This document shows positions 10,010 to 20,973 of a stretch of 64,000 nucleotides of DNA, one piece after another; the first letter of the stretch is position 1, and the number at the start of each line of letters is the position of its first letter. Under the pieces are notes generated by a model. That model was not told the origin of the DNA. It was given only the letters and a program-made list of their open reading frames with translations, and ran no database searches. The stretch is from Knufia peltigerae (Eukaryota; Ascomycota; Eurotiomycetes; Chaetothyriales; Trichomeriaceae). A program made the position numbers and the translations under genes. Location of the stretch: the NCBI GenBank assembly GCA_030247855.1, contig JAPDRN010000002.1, positions 496,001 through 560,000 of the forward strand. Direction: 5' to 3'.

Positions 10010-13000
10010 GTTAGGAGGCAAAATCCAGAGAGCGGACAGGATCGAAGAATTTGATTAAACTTGAGCACGGTATGGAGCAAGTTGGAAATGTTTTAGGATC
10101 TCTCTGCTGGACACACGGAGGATTGACGACAGACTTGGGACAAGGCGAGGATCAAAAAAAGCAGAAGGGGTTTTCGGACGACAAAGTGACAGACGGTCGA
10201 TGAAGGTGGCACAGAGCACAATATTGTATCTGCATGACACGAGTGGCTTCTTGATTCAAATAAGAATTAGTGGTTGCTGTAGTAGGAGGCTTTTTTGGGC
10301 GTTGGTTTCCTTTTGCATTTGTCCATGACCAGGGGTGCTACAATATGCAAGCCGCTAGCCCAATTCTCGCGTGGGATACGAGGATTCACATTTCGTCTGT
10401 CCAGTGGAGAGAGGGAGGATACGGTGGCTGTCAGCACGAAAGAAAGGCGACCAAGCGACCAGGGGGGGAGCCCAGACACCCAAAAGGAGGATCCTTTTGT
10501 GTTTGATGAAGATCCCCTGCTCTGATACGGAGTAGTCGTACTCGTAAACAAATCTCTCCGGTCAGACGGACAGCCTTGGCCTCTGATACTGAGTGCAAAG
10601 GGCTGATGCTGATGCTTATGCCACTTCATCCTTTCGCCCAAGCTTGTTTTTGCCGCTGTGTTTCTGAGAAGGATGCTGAGAGATGGATTTAGTTAAACTT
10701 CAGTCTCCTCGCACTGGGTGGTACGGGGACGAAGATGAATGGCTTGTACACGGCAGTAAACGAGGCGACCCGTTGATCAAGGGAAGCCTTACCGCGCGAA
10801 GCCTCCAGCTCTGGCCCGCCAGGTCGTTTACTCATCCAGATCTTGGTATCAATGATATCACACCGTTTTGATCAACCACCCTGACGTCTTTTAGAATTCA
10901 ATTTGAAACTTGAGAAACTGTACCAAACAGTACGTACCTCGAACTTGACGAAAGACCCATTTCTTTCCAGGAGATGCTCTCAAGATCAGTCCTCGACCTC
11001 TTCGGATTAGTTTGCGAGACTAACCGCGCCTCCCTCGAAGCGGTATCGGGCCGTGAATGGAGACATTACTCACGACAATCAGGATTGTCAGGGGGGTGGA
11101 GATGGGAACGACGAAGCAAGGGAGATCAATAATAATGAGGCTCAAAGGAGGCTGATTGTCGTAACAAGGCTTTGCAACCTCCTTACGTAGCGCTGAGGCG
11201 TCATGGAAAATGAAATAGGATTGTCTGAGATGATGCGAGTGATTAAACCAGGAGTCTAACAAATATATTGTTTCTACTACAGTGCTGGTAAGAATGTGGT
11301 TATACTCCCCAATCACCATCTGCAGTCACTCCGTGTCTTGACACGCACAGTGAATGAATGACATGTCAACTTCCCTCTGAACAGAAAAAACTACCTACTC
11401 GATTGTAAACAGACTCGTAGTGTATCGTTACTAGGACCAGGTTGGTGGCACGCAGCGCTTTGTCTCTTTTGTTTCATGGGAAGTTGCAATGTCCCCTATC
11501 ACAATCTGTGGATTTCCACATTTTTGTGGTTTTTATCAATCACAACCCTAGTATCATTGTGCCAGTACGGTTAGTGACTACGAGTATGATATTGAGGCCA
11601 TGTCACTCGGTTATCGTCCCTGAGTTTCCCGGAGTCTCTGCGCTAAATCCCCTTTTACTAAATAAGCAAGTCATCTGCTGGAGAGTATGAGCCTGAAGCA
11701 TGTCACTAACGTTTCTTGCAGCTCGTGGAGCATGGAGTACATACTGAGTGCAGGTAACTTGTATCAAGCTCGAACTGTGGTGTGTCAAAGAATGTGACTA
11801 CGGAGTATGTCAACTTCGTCAAAATGCTGAGGCCAAAAGCCATTGTGATAGTGGCTTTTAAGGGGACAACGTGGCTGGCTTTGGGACCTTATCACCTCTT
11901 GTGTTACGGTCTAAGCCTTGGTGGCTCATTTGTTGGGCTGCTTTTTCTTCTTGCGTCTATCGCTTATTCACAGTACTCCGTACTTGTTCAGTCTGTCTTT
12001 GTTGGGGGGGGGGAGTTTGCACGCGGTCAAGAACCGCAATCTCGGAGAATGGAGACTGTCCCACGGCCCTATCACAACCAAGTTGGCTCCTCTATTATAT
12101 GTGCTCCGGTTGCCACGCGCGCCCATGGGTTTCCTCGTTTTAGCCATGGGAGCGAGCGCCGCCATCGGCCATCGCATTCAGATCCTAAACAAGAAGGCTT
12201 CACAGGCGGCTGTGACGAAGTCTCGGAACCAGCAAAGGCGCCGGTTAGCAAACGAACCCACCAATTTCCACTTTGGCCATGCTAGATTGCACTTGGAAAC
12301 TTGTACTGTTACTGTCCAACCGGGGGGAGAGTCCGGTCGCATGGCAACTCGCCGAGAAGTCACTTTGCTAGCGACAAAGTAAGTACACGACGGCAACGAC
12401 ACATGTAGGAGATCTCTACCTACGGAGTACGAGTACTGTACACCATCATCCAGCTGTAAGGTTGCTACTACTGAACTAGACTGTCTTCATGGAATCTTCC
12501 AAAGACTAAACGAAAATCGACTTGACTGACGGGACGAATTTATTCTCGAGTCACAATACATATTCACATCCTCTCTGTACACGGAGCTCATCAGCACTTC
12601 CTTCCTCTCGGAGCGACCCAGTTTTCTCACCTCGAATCCTTTGCCTATCTCGTTAACGTGGGCCTGGGAGAGGAGGACTGCACCTCAGCCGCAGTCTCCC
12701 AAGGGCTACTCCGTACACGGAGAGAGTAGAGCCTATGGATCGATTGTATCCATTGCCGGCCCCAAATCCACCATGGAAACTAAATTGCTTACATGATAAC
12801 TTACCCCGGCCCGGTTATTTTTAAGCACCAGCACTTTATTTTGCATCCAACTCCGAACCTCCGTACTATCATCATCATCACCATTTGTCCACCACTCGTT
12901 GAGACGTGCTGAATACTGCGGTCGTTTTTTGGGACACAGAACACACATGCCACAGGCCGCCACTGGCCTGATACACTTGTCCGAGCCAACGGCACGTGTC

Positions 13001-14620
13001 ACTGCTACTGTCACCGTTACGGTTACTTCTTTCTTCGAGTCCATCAGCCGCCGCCTCCTGGGTGTTACAATATGCGTACCCGGGGGTCGAACCCAGCTGC
13101 CAAGTCTCACACAAGTCTTTTAAGCTGGCGATTACGAGAAACAAGAAATACCACCCGCAAGGAAAAAAAACCAAACATTGGAAAGCGAACCGTTTCTTTT
13201 CATCTTGTTCGTGGCACAGCGTGGCGCGGTGACGGCTCAGCTTGACTTACAATAGGTAATAGGGCATAACGTAGTGAGACGAACCAAGCTGGTCTCGCGC
13301 CTCTTTCTTTCCTTTTTTTTTTGATTGCGACATTGAAATAACTTGTACGAGGACGAAGAATTGTCTGACCTGGGCCCAGTTCCCTGGATCTGCGAATCGC
13401 CTGGCTGACTTGACAACTTTTGTCTGTCCAACTTGCTGAGCCACGTTTTGTGTGTTCTATTGAATCATTCTCCCTCCCTTCCCTTACAAATCTCGCAAAA
13501 CTTTTCGTCGAATCGGCTTGACCAGGGGTTCAGCCATGCCTGACCTACAACGACCGAGTCGTGATCCGTTTGATGGAAACATGTTCCGAGTGAAAAAAAA
13601 TTCACAACTTTGTACGGAGTATAAGTCCTACCACAATCGAGTTCTCCCCCGCTCGTAGTAAGCAAATGGAGTGACCACTTTGTTAATACTGGATACGGAG
13701 TACATGAATGAGCTCCCAGACTAGAGAAATCTGACATTGCAGTCCCAAGACATGGGTTAGGTCAAGGTAGCTAGCTATAGAGCGCTGACAAAACACACAC
13801 CGCAACATTCCTTCATATTTAGGTAGTCTGTAAAGTACGGTGTAGGCACTGTAAGAGGGAGGGGTGGTATACATACAGAAGTACAGTTTCTAATTTGATC
13901 ATCTTTTTTTGGCTTGTTCAAAGCATCGACGTGTCAAGCATTTCATAAGCATAGATATAAAAAAAATGACCTACTCGGTGCTTCTTTATTTACAAGCACA
14001 ACGAACGTCTCTTCTCTTCCTTTGACTGGTCATCCCTCTCTCTCACACACTCGGTAATTTTTCTGTCCTCTACCCCTCCCCAATTCTACCTGAAGGAACG
14101 GTGTGGAAAAGAAAGGAAAGGAAAGGAACGACCGTCGCTTCCACCATGTCACTCAGCGCATCAAAAAAGAAGAAAAACCCCTTGGTTTTCAAAGAGTAAG
14201 CCCACCAACACCACTGAACAATGAAGACCGATACCAGGTGCAGTAGTCAACTTGCGAGCGAGGTAGAAAGGCGAACCACTCGTTACTCGGCCACTATCAC
14301 CACTGACAAGTGCATACTGCAACGAGTCTCAATCATTCCAATATCCATGCATGTTATGTACTCCGTACCTATACACCCTTATCCCTTCGCCCAATCCATT
14401 CTAATGGTCAATATGCTGTAAAAAGTCCCCAGCACGATGCAAAATATGTCATGAGTGCCTCCTCCTGTCACGATCTCGCCTCAATCAATTCGATCCTCTA
14501 CCCAATTGTACTCAACTCCATGATGCTTCGAGGCACTCCGAGGTACGAATAGTAAAATCTTTCTGCGCCATGCCGACAATCACTCCCAGCACGTGATGAT
14601 CTTCATCCGCACATCTAAAG
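10010..14620. other. 4.6-kb gene desert rich in TACGGAGTA copies
   Basis: No frame here has family likeness or acceptable starts and splice sites. The longer ones (10267-10641, 11782-12285, 12733-13110) cross the TACGGAGTA repeats or homopolymers such as the G9-10 run near 12004. Eight copies of TACGGAGTA or its complement lie here. A B-box-like GGTTCGACCCC sits on the minus strand near 13085 without a credible tRNA around it. The region may hold long promoters or UTRs of the flanking genes, or remains of a decayed element. No terminal repeats were recognised. Confidence 0.5.
10526..14367. repeat. Cluster of eight TACGGAGTA / TACTCCGTA copies
   Basis: Exact 9-mers start at 10526, 11799, 11974, 12421, 12707, 13613, 13694 and 14359; three of these (11974, 12707, 14359) are in the TACTCCGTA orientation. 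The flanks differ from copy to copy, but the base before is often A or T and the base after C or T. None lies in a coding exon. Confidence 0.85.
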
Positions 14621-17569
14621 CTAAATACCCGTACCAGTAGCTCTTGCTCTTCCATTCTCTTGAGCTTGAGCTTTCTGAAATTGTCGAATCAATCCAAGTG
14701 GCCCCAAAGCCCCCAACGCCGTAATCGCCTTGGGATCATTCTCGTCGTCCTCATTATCACTGTCTGCTTCTGATGAAGACTCGACCTCGTATTTCCATGA
14801 CCCAAGCTCTCCTGCTTCGTTGGTCGCGCTAAGGGAAACAGGTTGTTCAGCCACTGCAGCTAATGGTGGACCGTCAGCCTGGGCGCGCCTGTGATTCCCT
14901 CCATCAGGTGGCATCTCTTCAGCCATTCCATGAAGAGGAGTATCACGATCCCGGCGTTGTTTTCCTGTTGCGCCCGAGGCACGATGTCTTACTGCTGGCG
15001 GTGACCCCCCAAACCCGCTGGCTGAGGGTTGATGGTGAGGATCGAGCAACATCGACTGTAAGGGTGATCCGAGAGGCTGAGTGGAATGCAGCTGAGCTTG
15101 GCCTTGGCCTCCATGGTGCTGAGCGCCAACCCGGGGTGTACCCAAGGCCGCACGATTTGGGGACGACAAGAGACCTAGGCCTGCACCTCGGCGAATACCA
15201 TCACTACCGCCGAAATTGTTGCCTTGTTCGGCGGCAGGAAACGTCGGTGAGAGCAACCCAGGCACGGGTGGGGGCATGTGCAATGGACGACGTGAGTGGT
15301 GATGATGATAGGGAAACCGAATATCTGTTTTCGGGTTGCGGGCATAGTCATTCATAAAGCCCCAATAACTCTGTTCCAGCTTATTGTCCTTGGGAGCGAA
15401 ATAGTCGTCTCTCAGATAAGTCCCAAGGGCTTTGCCACTAGACTCGTTGGCATTTCTCACCGCCTCTTCTGGTTTCGTGGTTGTCGCAGCTTGAGGTCTA
15501 ATGGCTCTTTCCATAAACCCAAACTCGGCAAAGGAGCAAACATATCCAATACCATCAACATGGACGGTAAACTCACGGAAGAAGTCGATGATTCGCTCAC
15601 TGCATTTGGGTAGACTGAACCACAACACGAATGGTGTAAAGATCATGCTGAGTACCTCTTCAAGAAAGACGACCACTTTCATCTGATAGAACTGTGAGAA
15701 TTCATCCTTGACTTCTACCGTGTGTAGTCGGCCTTCCCAATGGGCAGGGACATAATGAGTGAACTCGATGACTTCTTGAATCGAAAACGCCGTATCGTAG
15801 ACCATATTATCGTCAGGCAATAGGCCACGAGCGACAGCCCATATCGAGCCAAAGACGCCAATGTAGAAGATGGTGGTTCGACCTGGAGTCACCTCGAAGT
15901 TCAAAAAGTTCTCCTGATCCAGGACGGTCGCGAGACCCAACACAGAAACCACAGCACCCGAGACCAAGCTAACGAATTTCGCGGTTTGAATTGTCTTGTC
16001 CTTTGGAAATTGGTTGAGGTATCTCGTGGCAAAGGGATAAGACATGTTGACGCGTCTCTGAAACAAGTGATACAACTCGTTGAACTCGCGGAATTTCCAC
16101 TGAGCAAAACGGGTATACTCCCTTGACCCAATTTGAGCCGGGTTCTTTTGATATTCGTTGAAATTCTGGAAAAAATGCTTGGTAAGGGCGAATCCAGCCA
16201 AGAAAGGAGCGAAAACAAGGCTCACTATGCCCATGGTGATGAAACGTTTTCGTAAAGCATCCGAGAGGCTCTTGCGGTGAGTATCCTTGAGGAATAAAGG
16301 CCGGACTTGTCCCTTGTGATTGAAAACAAAGTCCATGATGCATAATTCAATGTTCCACTCCAAAGTGCGAGTAAAGAGCTTGCGATTGCGAAGAAAAGGT
16401 ATCGGTAGCGTCAAGTCAAGGAGGTCCTTGTTCATCATAGCAATCATGTAGTTCTCCCTTCGCATCAATCGGCTAGCAATGTCATGAGCATCCATTCGCT
16501 GTTTATCCTGTGACCTCAGATAGCCACCCGGTCTTTTAGATGTGGAGGTAATTGTGGGATTCGAATCTCTCAAAGCCATCAGGCGGCTGACAACTTCTTG
16601 CCACGATATTGACTGGATTTCGGTTTCAGGAATGCCGAGAAGATGCAGGTAGAAGTCATGCATCTGTCTCAGGCGAAAGATGTCGAACACAGAAAGAACC
16701 AGGTTCCAAAGCCAGACGAAACTCGATATCCAGAGCAATGCGTTCGGTACAAATCCCATCTTGCTAGCACATCGTGGGATCAGTATGTCCGACATCTTGG
16801 TGCTGCCTTTGATTCCTTGATAATCGATGCATTGGGTGAGGAACAAGGAAAATCCGACGACAAAGGCGACGGTGATTAGGTTGAAGAACCGCATCAGCAG
16901 CATAGACCAGAAACCGTGACAGAGGTAATAGTTGTAGACATCAAGCAGGAAGTTGTCCAAGTCCGTCACATTGACCCAACGAAACATAGCCTTCTCTTTT
17001 GGGTCCGCATTCGCAAGACCACCTCCCCAGAATGGCCTGATCGGTACAGCAGAGTGTCTCTCATTGGTGTCGCTGTGATCCCGTGAGCGAGAACGTCGGC
17101 TGGGAGTGTCAAAATTTATGTCCTCCGGTAGAGGAAGGGCATCTGAGAAGTGACTTGGTGGTGGAGGAAGGGAGATTGAGTCATGCTCGTGAGTCCCGGC
17201 ATTGGGATCGATCAACAGTGATGCCGGTACATCGTCATCCGCCTCTTCAACGTCCAAGAGCTTTTGAGACCTGGGGTATCTTGATCTGTTCGTAGCCCTG
17301 CTCTTGCCTTTGCCCGGGGCTCTCACTTGTCCGCGGCTATTGTTGAGGCCCTCCGCAAGACGAGAGCCGACGCGACTCTGGCTGAAGGTTGCGTTGCCGG
17401 TGCCTATGTCATGGAAGCCATCTCTTACATTTTGAGCTCCGGCCGCCAGACCGGCTCTTTCTTCCACGTCAGAAGCATCTGTGTCTTCGTCATGTTGGCG
17501 GAGAGTCTCGTAGATGGAAGCCGATGCATGATTCGAGCCTGTGAACCTCGAGATGAAGTTGGAAGCCAT
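14621..17569 (-). CDS. atg9: Autophagy-related protein 9 (lipid scramblase of autophagosome formation)
   Basis: Multi-pass membrane protein of Atg9 vesicles that scrambles lipids at the growing phagophore. Single exon of 982 residues, near the usual fungal size. The variable, polar N-terminal region runs to about residue 195; the conserved core then starts with MFRWVNVTDLDNFLLDVYNYY. Hydrophobic segments follow at the family positions (FNLITVAFVVGFSLFL, ALLWISSFVWLWNLVLSVF, GIVSLVFAPFLAGFAL, FVSLVSGAVVSVLGLATVL, a FYIGVFGSIWAVARGLLP re-entrant region, VVFLEEVLSMIFTPFVLWFSL). The KTDIRFPYHHHHSRRP stretch opens a disordered C-terminal tail. The ATG at 17569 begins the typical MASNFISRF. Confidence 0.95.
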   Translation of the reverse strand: MASNFISRFTGSNHASASIYETLRQHDEDTDASDVEERAGLAAGAQNVRDGFHDIGTGNATFSQSRVGSRLAEGLNNSRGQVRAPGKGKSRATNRSRYPRSQKLLDVEEADDDVPASLLIDPNAGTHEHDSISLPPPPSHFSDALPLPEDINFDTPSRRSRSRDHSDTNERHSAVPIRPFWGGGLANADPKEKAMFRWVNVTDLDNFLLDVYNYYLCHGFWSMLLMRFFNLITVAFVVGFSLFLTQCIDYQGIKGSTKMSDILIPRCASKMGFVPNALLWISSFVWLWNLVLSVFDIFRLRQMHDFYLHLLGIPETEIQSISWQEVVSRLMALRDSNPTITSTSKRPGGYLRSQDKQRMDAHDIASRLMRRENYMIAMMNKDLLDLTLPIPFLRNRKLFTRTLEWNIELCIMDFVFNHKGQVRPLFLKDTHRKSLSDALRKRFITMGIVSLVFAPFLAGFALTKHFFQNFNEYQKNPAQIGSREYTRFAQWKFREFNELYHLFQRRVNMSYPFATRYLNQFPKDKTIQTAKFVSLVSGAVVSVLGLATVLDQENFLNFEVTPGRTTIFYIGVFGSIWAVARGLLPDDNMVYDTAFSIQEVIEFTHYVPAHWEGRLHTVEVKDEFSQFYQMKVVVFLEEVLSMIFTPFVLWFSLPKCSERIIDFFREFTVHVDGIGYVCSFAEFGFMERAIRPQAATTTKPEEAVRNANESSGKALGTYLRDDYFAPKDNKLEQSYWGFMNDYARNPKTDIRFPYHHHHSRRPLHMPPPVPGLLSPTFPAAEQGNNFGGSDGIRRGAGLGLLSSPNRAALGTPRVGAQHHGGQGQAQLHSTQPLGSPLQSMLLDPHHQPSASGFGGSPPAVRHRASGATGKQRRDRDTPLHGMAEEMPPDGGNHRRAQADGPPLAAVAEQPVSLSATNEAGELGSWKYEVESSSEADSDNEDDENDPKAITALGALGPLGLIRQFQKAQAQENGRARATGTGI

Positions 17570-18289
17570 CGAGGGATCCCGACAAAGTCAGCCTGCAGGG
17601 TGACCCCGACAAAGACTGATTTCCACGTTCGTGAGTGAGTTTGTATAGAGAAGGGACAGGAAGTCGGCATGGACAATCACGACATCATCATCGCTTCGGA
17701 GCGTTTGTGCCTGCAGATGCAAGTGCAGACGCTCTTGCGCAGGCACATGACAACCCTTGAGCAGGCAAAGGTCGCGAGGATTACGGAGGAGAGTCGATCG
17801 AATTCTCAGAGTGTATGAATGGCGTTCGGCGGAGAAATGGCTCAGCAGGTCCTACAGACTCAATGTAGTCAAATTGATGCAGGAGAGGTGTCTCTTTGTT
17901 ATGATGTTATTGATTAGAGTACACGGTATATGAGAGAGCCGTGGTTTGAGCGTCTCCAACAACAAGCAATGACATCTTGTTCTTCTCCGCAACGAAGGCA
18001 AATTCCGGAGTATAATTCAGCCCACCAGCTGATCATCCTCAGCCTCGTGCGCCTAAGGATGATCCTCCTGGAGACGACTCTCACATGTCCATGGATAATT
18101 AAATCCTAAGACGCCTTTGTTTCGTTACAAAATGGTCCAAGGTTTTCATGGTTCGCATGGAGGACTACATACATCTCTACTCCTCTCAGACTTTTTTCTA
18201 GTTGAATGATTCTATTTCAGTAAAGGGTGTCATGAACATTATCGTGATGCGGAGTGCTGCCACTCGTGTCCCAGGCCGTCTATGAACAA
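17570..18289. other. Intergenic region, no gene supported
   Basis: Atg9 promoter side and the 3' flank of the DUF6594-type gene. The direct-repeat-like stretch around 17710-17765 (GTGCCTGCAGATGCAAGTGCAG, then GCGCAGGCACATGACAACC) is the only local pattern seen. No credible gene. Confidence 0.4.
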
Positions 18290-19793
18290 TCACAAGAACA
18301 CAGCCACCAGGAGCAAGACGCCAAAACATGCAAAAATCCATTGTTGATGCTGACCACCTTTGGATTTCTCGAGCTTTTCCAGGCTGCCCAACTCCACAGC
18401 TAAGAGCACAACCAGTATGATCAGTCGGCTGAGGATGCCAGTGATGATCTTGAAACACAATAGCGGAAGCAGCGTGGTGGACACTATGCACGCGGGAACA
18501 AATCCGACGATCGATCCTGCAGAACCCGAGGCCGTCGAGTTGCCATGTAAGCAAATCAGGTCATCTTCGTGATCTAGGAATTTGGACTCTGGAGCCGAAA
18601 GCGGGTTATTATCTCTCAACCACGTTCGAAATCGATCGATGTCTGTGTGTGTTGGTGGCGCAGAGAGTTTTTGCACTTTCTGCGCAGAAAGGAGAGCATG
18701 GTCTGTCATCGTCAGCTTAGGTGCATCAGTAGCGCCTGATCAAGCACGTACAGTATTGTTCGAGCTTGATATAAAGTCTTCCAAGGATATCCAGTCGGTG
18801 GCTTTGAAGGTCAGATTGTGTCCATTCCCAGCTGAGACGTCTAGACGCTGGCGACATGCTACCGTCCACCTTGATCCGGCTTCTGCTATCTGACTGATCA
18901 AGAACGGATAGCTCATCCTCCATCTCAACTATCTCATCCTGTAACTGAAGTAACATTCGGTAGTTGCTCTTCTGAAATCGTCGAAACACGGGGGGCAGTT
19001 CTTCGTGGGTCAGCTTATGAGCAACGAGATCGTACCCGGAAAGAGTCGTCTCTTTGAGTGGTTGTGGAGTACTTTCACTGACGGATGGTCTGCGACGGCG
19101 TAGGTTCTCGGGGCTAGGTGTCCTTCTGCCCGCTTTGCTATAGTATGGTGTGTGAGTAGGACGGGGCACTGCAGGCCAATGAAACCGTAGGCGTCTCTCG
19201 TACGTCGTCGAGTCATTTGCCAGTTGCAGCTCGGACTCGGTTGTCTCCTGGGATTCCTCGGGCAAGGACGGTAGGTGGCCGTCAACCAAAGAATCAGTGT
19301 GTGGACGACAAATAAAGCTATCTCCCATCGAAATGCCCGAGTCCGAATTCAGGCTTCTGCTGACGCTCTCATTGTCTGATTCCTCGCGGACTTGATGATA
19401 TTTATCCTGGACGGGTCGGGCAGCCTCGTCGTGTAGCGATGTGGCATTCTGCTCATCGTCTTGCACTAGGAAAGCAAAGACATCGACCGACTCACACGGC
19501 ATGCTCTGCTCTTTTTCGGGGTTTTCGGGCTTGGTCTTCGCCGAAGACGACGCCTTCCGATCCCTCGGCTTCTGTGGGCCCTTGGAGTGTGAGGACGATC
19601 GGCGTCGCTTTCCTGGTGCAGACGAGGATTTTCTATACGACTCTGGGGTAATTGTGGACGAGCTATCGTTTGATCCATGCGAACCACTAGTGATGGCAGA
19701 GAGAAGGGAGAGCTTGGAAGATCGGGCAGCCTTACTGACGCCAAAGGTATGACTGCGGCGTCGGTGGCCTTGACTGCGAACCGACACAAACAT
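18290..19793 (-). CDS. DUF6594-type membrane protein, two exons
   Basis: Function unknown. Exons 19793-18752 and 18702-18290, separated by a 49-bp GTACGT..ACAG intron, give 484 residues. The splice joins KLEQY to YHALLSAQKVQKL, which fits the family pattern. Residues 1 to about 250 are disordered and Ser/Arg/Lys-rich. Then comes FRRFQKSNYRMLLQLQDEI..MEDELSVLD, the usual start of the fungal DUF6594 domain, and the RTWL..NPL..FLDHEDDLICL block. The C-terminus has two or three hydrophobic helices (IVGFVPACIVSTTLLPLLCF, ILSRLIILVVLLAVEL, WIFACFGVLLLVAVFL), so it is probably anchored in a membrane. The domain name is recalled from family style and needs a profile search. An upstream exon cannot be excluded. 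Confidence 0.75.
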
Positions 19794-20973
19794 GTAGGAG
19801 AGACAAGAAAGTGGCTCGGGGGTCCTTGACTAACGGCTTCACGAAAGGAGCGGATGCAAACAGTAGCGACACCTAGCAATGACAGGCTCGATAGAAGCTG
19901 TAGTACCCATTATTCGAGATCAAAGTCGTCGCTAGGTGTAAGGGAATATCAGGTTGAGAGAGAGAGTGAGAGACAGTGCAATTGCTGCAGAGGTCATGCC
20001 TTGCGACAAAGGTCGAAGGTCAGATGAGCGGGACTCGACAGACAAGAGTTCAAGCATGGGAGGGGCCACAAACATGCCACAAACCACTCCGATACCCCAG
20101 GAAAAAAAGAGCGTGGCCAAGCGAAGGGAGCTCGTTGCCTCCTGAGTGATACAGGCGATGCAAGAGAGAAAAGACAGGCTGAACGAGAGAGGTGTTGAGT
20201 TTCAGAGGGCAGACGAGAAGTAATAATATTATTGCTCCAGTCAATGGGCGGTCCACCATCGACCAGAGCGAATGCGGACGAGGCGTAGGGAATTTCTGCC
20301 CAACACCGGTCGAGCCGGCAGACGCCAACGAAGAAAAGATGCCCGATTGTGGCCGGAAGCTGGCAGTGAAAGCATCATCCAGGGGATGCAAGTATCGGAA
20401 GCCAACACGAATGAGAAGGCGGTGGAGTGAGATCGGTGTGGCCTGAGATGATCGGATGAGAAAGACATTTTCAGCGAAAACCGACCTAGGGCGATATATA
20501 GACCAATAGATATCCTGGCGAATGCACTTAACCGTCTGTTTTCGTGGCCTCATGGGCGTTCAAGAACAGGCTCCTTGGATCCATCCCCGAAAGCAGCTAT
20601 GTTGTCCGTATTGTGAAAAGGCCTAGGTGTGGAAAACATCCCGGAGACAGGTCGAATAACTGGACGCACGGAAAGGAAAGAAAAAGATGGAAAGATCAGA
20701 CGGATCATTACTGCGATGAAATGCAGGGTTCCAACGAGTCATAATGGGCCAACGCAGCCGCCTACGCAGGGAATTCCACTAAGACTGCAAGCTACCCGCA
20801 TGGTCTTCTTTGCCGGAAGGGGGAGCCATGCTTTCAAACAGCTTCGAGATACGCCGTGCCGAGGAAAGAAAATACGGCAAGGAAAAATCGATGGGTTTTG
20901 GTGCACCGCCTCGAGTGACTTGCCTACTACTTCGTACCATATCTAGGACCAGAAATACTGACCACGTTGAAGA
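19794..20973. other. Intergenic region with unresolved open frames
   Basis: Two minus-strand frames are notable: 20553-20050 (ATG start, 167 residues) and 20120-19932, whose hydrophobic stretches (FFSWGIGVVCGMFVAPPMLELL, AAIALSLTLSLNLIF) look like membrane helices but have no ATG of their own. They could be exons of an unrecognised membrane protein, but no consistent splice model was found and no family likeness is seen. Confidence 0.3.

Noticed and set aside
11782..12382. Open frames with hydrophobic stretches on the plus strand.
   Set aside because: They run through a TACGGAGTA copy, a TACTCCGTA copy and a G-run, overlap each other in several frames and show no likeness.
13060..13150. Possible minus-strand tRNA: GGTTCGACCCC fits a B box, and a five-base-pair T-stem CTGGG/CCCGG can be drawn.
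   Set aside because: No acceptor stem, D-arm or anticodon arm of proper geometry could be built upstream; the acceptor candidate has a mismatch and two wobbles. Best taken as chance.
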